Origin: Anaerolineae bacterium
Lineage (GTDB): Bacteria; Chloroflexota; Anaerolineae; JAFGEY01
Reading direction: 5' to 3'
DNA length: 24,691 nt
Assembly: GCA_016931365.1 (NCBI GenBank)
Contig: JAFGEY010000293.1
Span: 1-24,691 of the forward strand
Of this stretch, positions 24,001 to 24,691 are shown piece by piece. The notes below the pieces were generated by a model that had not been told where the DNA came from, ran no database searches, and worked only from the letters and a program-made list of their open reading frames with translations. The position numbers and the translations under genes were made by a program. Position 1 is the stretch's first letter, and each line of letters opens with the position of its first letter.

Positions 24001-24219
24001 CGCCCAGCCAAAGACCATTGGGCGCACCTGATCCAGGTCGCCTGGCCGTTCGATGCGTGTGTGAGGCCATACTTTGCGCTTGTATTCCAGCCGCGCCTCT
24101 GACGGCGCAGAACCGCCAAAGACGACCTCTACAGACTCAATGTCGCGCGCTTCTTCAAACAACAGCTCGCCGGTTGGCCCGTTGGGCATGGCAAATGGGG
24201 CAATGTCAAAGGGTTTCAT
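21052..24219 (-). CDS. Six-hairpin glycosidase-like protein, family not assigned (1055 aa)
   Basis: This 1055-residue protein has a strand-rich N-terminal half and, from about residue 580, a helical region that looks like an (alpha/alpha)6 six-hairpin glycosidase domain: GNYTNESVMIIEELAQRGL (~596), FTDYEGLFFGAGGLESGQSY (~640), NQHHGWALWALACHYLHTDD (~656) and GVEWIVRQRR, in the style of GH15/GH78/GH95 catalytic toroids, then a short C-terminal beta domain. I cannot assign a specific family or pick a catalytic acid with confidence. An unusual Cys/His cluster, CFGCKHARQKFWIEPC, sits near residue 301 and could bind metal. No signal peptide is visible. The ATG has AAGGA seven bases upstream. It lies 34 bp before the dehydratase gene and 63 bp after the PIG-L-type gene, so these are probably co-transcribed. 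A role in breaking down a glycoside is inferred. Confidence 0.6.
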   Translation of the reverse strand: MKPFDIAPFAMPNGPTGELLFEEARDIESVEVVFGGSAPSEARLEYKRKVWPHTRIERPGDLDQVRPMVFGWARVDDLFTPLWIDAATEVSSPGPDTLRFTFRPLRSKVADFPDAEQYNVTFRRTVGVRVIGSDVPILTMRVFTCSRPTRSRLRIELHAGCRTPATQIDVEGYNALVCSITPGPGTCANGSTVRVESAESAHFELDVEHMHPAHRYAHDDGHLLFALGQDAFTISLTALEAEGPIWFAEAGIYVVLADDTKTFPHYYAHIAGCQTVARQVSARPEQSLAGAMNGQPRPHPIAYCFGCKHARQKFWIEPCGDLRLTAWPMLKQAGRDTPRWKNQGDARWLFGFDRWAVEGRHNDPWPVMAYNLQFRRNDVRAQIKSFAVPLTQSILAGEPRPDDIIVALMRFSFQNVGDHPAPAELPVAYSPNAAKTHNRRDELGHGVRDQTDTLVPLCPRETLILDGDRLLGEFEETTVLRMAFQTDMTATFTAGGVNWRKELGPGERCEFLARIPYVAVESQAELDALRGLDWDRCYDEMAQYWRAESRKGAQIHTPDAHLNAVYAGHLPIVLISDLGHPDGSGLVNTSVGTATYGNYTNESVMIIEELAQRGLIDQVRRRLAVWTRYQGTVGLIGRFTDYEGLFFGAGGLESGQSYNQHHGWALWALACHYLHTDDREWFEQVVPNVVRGVEWIVRQRRETMGDLPHSRGWERGFLPAGALEDVDDFFYWLSTNCLTWRGLDSAAAALKQYGHPQAVQYQEEADAFRGDLVRGFEMARRHSPLIRLRDGRWIPHYPSRLYCRGRDYGWIREVLEGSVYLLLSGLYDAQSQEGGWILDDYLDTRYMNPPFGYRIQDPQTEWFDCGGFSAQPNLLAGLLPHLDRDEIEVYLWMFFNAWAACYREEVQAMVEHPQPVLGFSNTAPFKTSDQSNAMKWLAYMFVYERNGLLHLGRAIPRAWFAGQEAFGVERLYTPSGAVSLTFRPHLDAGQIEAEVELKLRQLPDRLLLRFRHPHQKPICAVWVNDQPHQAFDAASGDIELVSASGRFHVSVTYSG

Positions 24220-24246
24220 GACCGTATCCTTAGGGTATCTAGTTTT

Positions 24247-24281
24247 TTTCTCGCGGCGATGGTCTCCGTCACCGCGAGAAA
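24247..24281. terminator. Hairpin between the PIG-L-type gene and the 1055-residue gene
   Basis: TTTCTCGCGG (24247-24256) and CCGCGAGAAA (24272-24281) pair perfectly, and the stem continues inward with wobble or mismatched pairs to a 3-base loop. For the minus-strand genes it begins just after the PIG-L-type stop but is followed by A's, not U's, so it is more likely a stability or attenuation element than a full terminator. Confidence 0.45.
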
Positions 24282-24282
24282 G

Positions 24283-24691
24283 CTAGACGGTATCCGGTTC
24301 CACATCGCCGCGCACGATCTGCATAAACGCCTCGGCGTATTGCAGCCCGGCGGCCATGCCGGTGTCGATGGCCCACTGCTTGATCATACCCATAAAGTCG
24401 CGGCGGCTGCCGTTGAGCTGGCTCTCGTGCTTGCGCAGCGCCTCGACCTTGAGCTCAAATGTCTCCGAGATGTCGATCCAGGTGTCGGGTGCCGGCGTGG
24501 CGGCGACCAAAATCTGGCGCACGCGGTGCGGCTCCAGGCCCAGCTCGGGGAAGGAAAGCGGCATCGCCGCCGTGGGCGAGATCGCGTCGAGCGCGGCGGT
24601 GGCCACGGCGCGGTGGTCGGGGTGATTGACGTACGAGCCGCCGGAGAACATGCGCGTCGGGTCGTAGCAAAAGACGGTGTCCGGCTTGAAC
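24283..24691 (-). CDS. PIG-L/LmbE-family deacetylase, C-terminal part (5' end outside window)
   Basis: The frame is open to the window edge (the first visible residues are FKPDTVFCYDPTRMF), so only the last ~135 residues are present; an ATG at 24651 is internal. The product resembles zinc-dependent PIG-L/LmbE de-N-acetylases, which remove acetyl groups from N-acetylglucosamine units in glycolipids, mycothiol-type thiols or free sugars. The evidence is YVNHPDHRAVATAALDA, which carries the family's HPDHR metal-site motif, and the downstream pattern APDTWIDISETFELKVEALRKHESQ, which is characteristic. The N-terminal AHPDD motif would lie outside the window. It is the most upstream visible gene of the sugar locus, consistent with an acetylated amino-sugar substrate. 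Bacillithiol or mycothiol biosynthesis is an alternative role, less likely in this context. Confidence 0.82.
   Translation of the reverse strand, partial: FKPDTVFCYDPTRMFSGGSYVNHPDHRAVATAALDAISPTAAMPLSFPELGLEPHRVRQILVAATPAPDTWIDISETFELKVEALRKHESQLNGSRRDFMGMIKQWAIDTGMAAGLQYAEAFMQIVRGDVEPDTV

Overview
The window looks like a chromosomal segment of a GC-rich member of the Chloroflexota, probably of Anaerolineae/Caldilineae type. This is inferred from gene style, not from a marker gene. The clues are a LysM protein with long Thr/Pro linkers, a GAF histidine kinase whose H-box reads AQELRTP, a fused alpha-beta glycyl-tRNA synthetase, and dense carbohydrate metabolism. No rRNA, tRNA, CRISPR array, transposase or phage gene was found.

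Left part (1-10448, all plus strand) is mostly housekeeping: the C-terminal end of recO, a small MazG-like pyrophosphohydrolase, a 1003-residue glycyl-tRNA synthetase with both subunits in one chain, a GT39-type membrane glycosyltransferase, a large membrane GAF/histidine kinase overlapping by 8 bp a membrane-anchored double-LysM protein, and def (peptide deformylase). Two good sigma70-type promoters are visible, before the kinase (TTGACC-N17-TAGAAT) and before def (TTGACA-N18-TATAAT). The def leader also carries a hairpin followed by six T.

Middle part (10449-12062) is a small accessory patch. It holds a 122-residue protein matching only the N-terminal domain of a GIY-YIG-associated family, a hicB-hicA toxin-antitoxin pair with an ATGA overlap, a perfect 24-bp palindrome between convergent genes, and on the minus strand a small DUF4062/TIR-like protein. 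The plus-strand genes here look more AT-rich than their neighbours, which suggests acquisition.

Right part (12063-24691, all minus strand, transcribed right to left) is a carbohydrate-processing locus. In transcription order it has a PIG-L/LmbE-type deacetylase (partial), a 1055-residue six-hairpin glycosidase-like protein, an enolase-superfamily sugar-acid dehydratase, an EamA/DMT transporter, a 1158-residue carbohydrate-active-looking protein that I cannot place in a named family, a chimeric gene remnant, and a GH38 alpha-mannosidase. None of the large enzymes has a visible signal peptide, so they probably act in the cytoplasm on imported glycans or glycosides. A coherent but unproven reading is deacetylation, glycosidic cleavage and sugar-acid dehydration of a mannose- or amino-sugar-containing compound.

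The most interesting items are the two large unassigned glycosidase-like proteins in this locus, the chimeric remnant (about 15080-15303) joining a GH38 fragment to an EamA fragment at a short shared motif, the histidine kinase lacking its phospho-acceptor histidine, and a recurring set of GC-rich intergenic palindromes without U-tracts.
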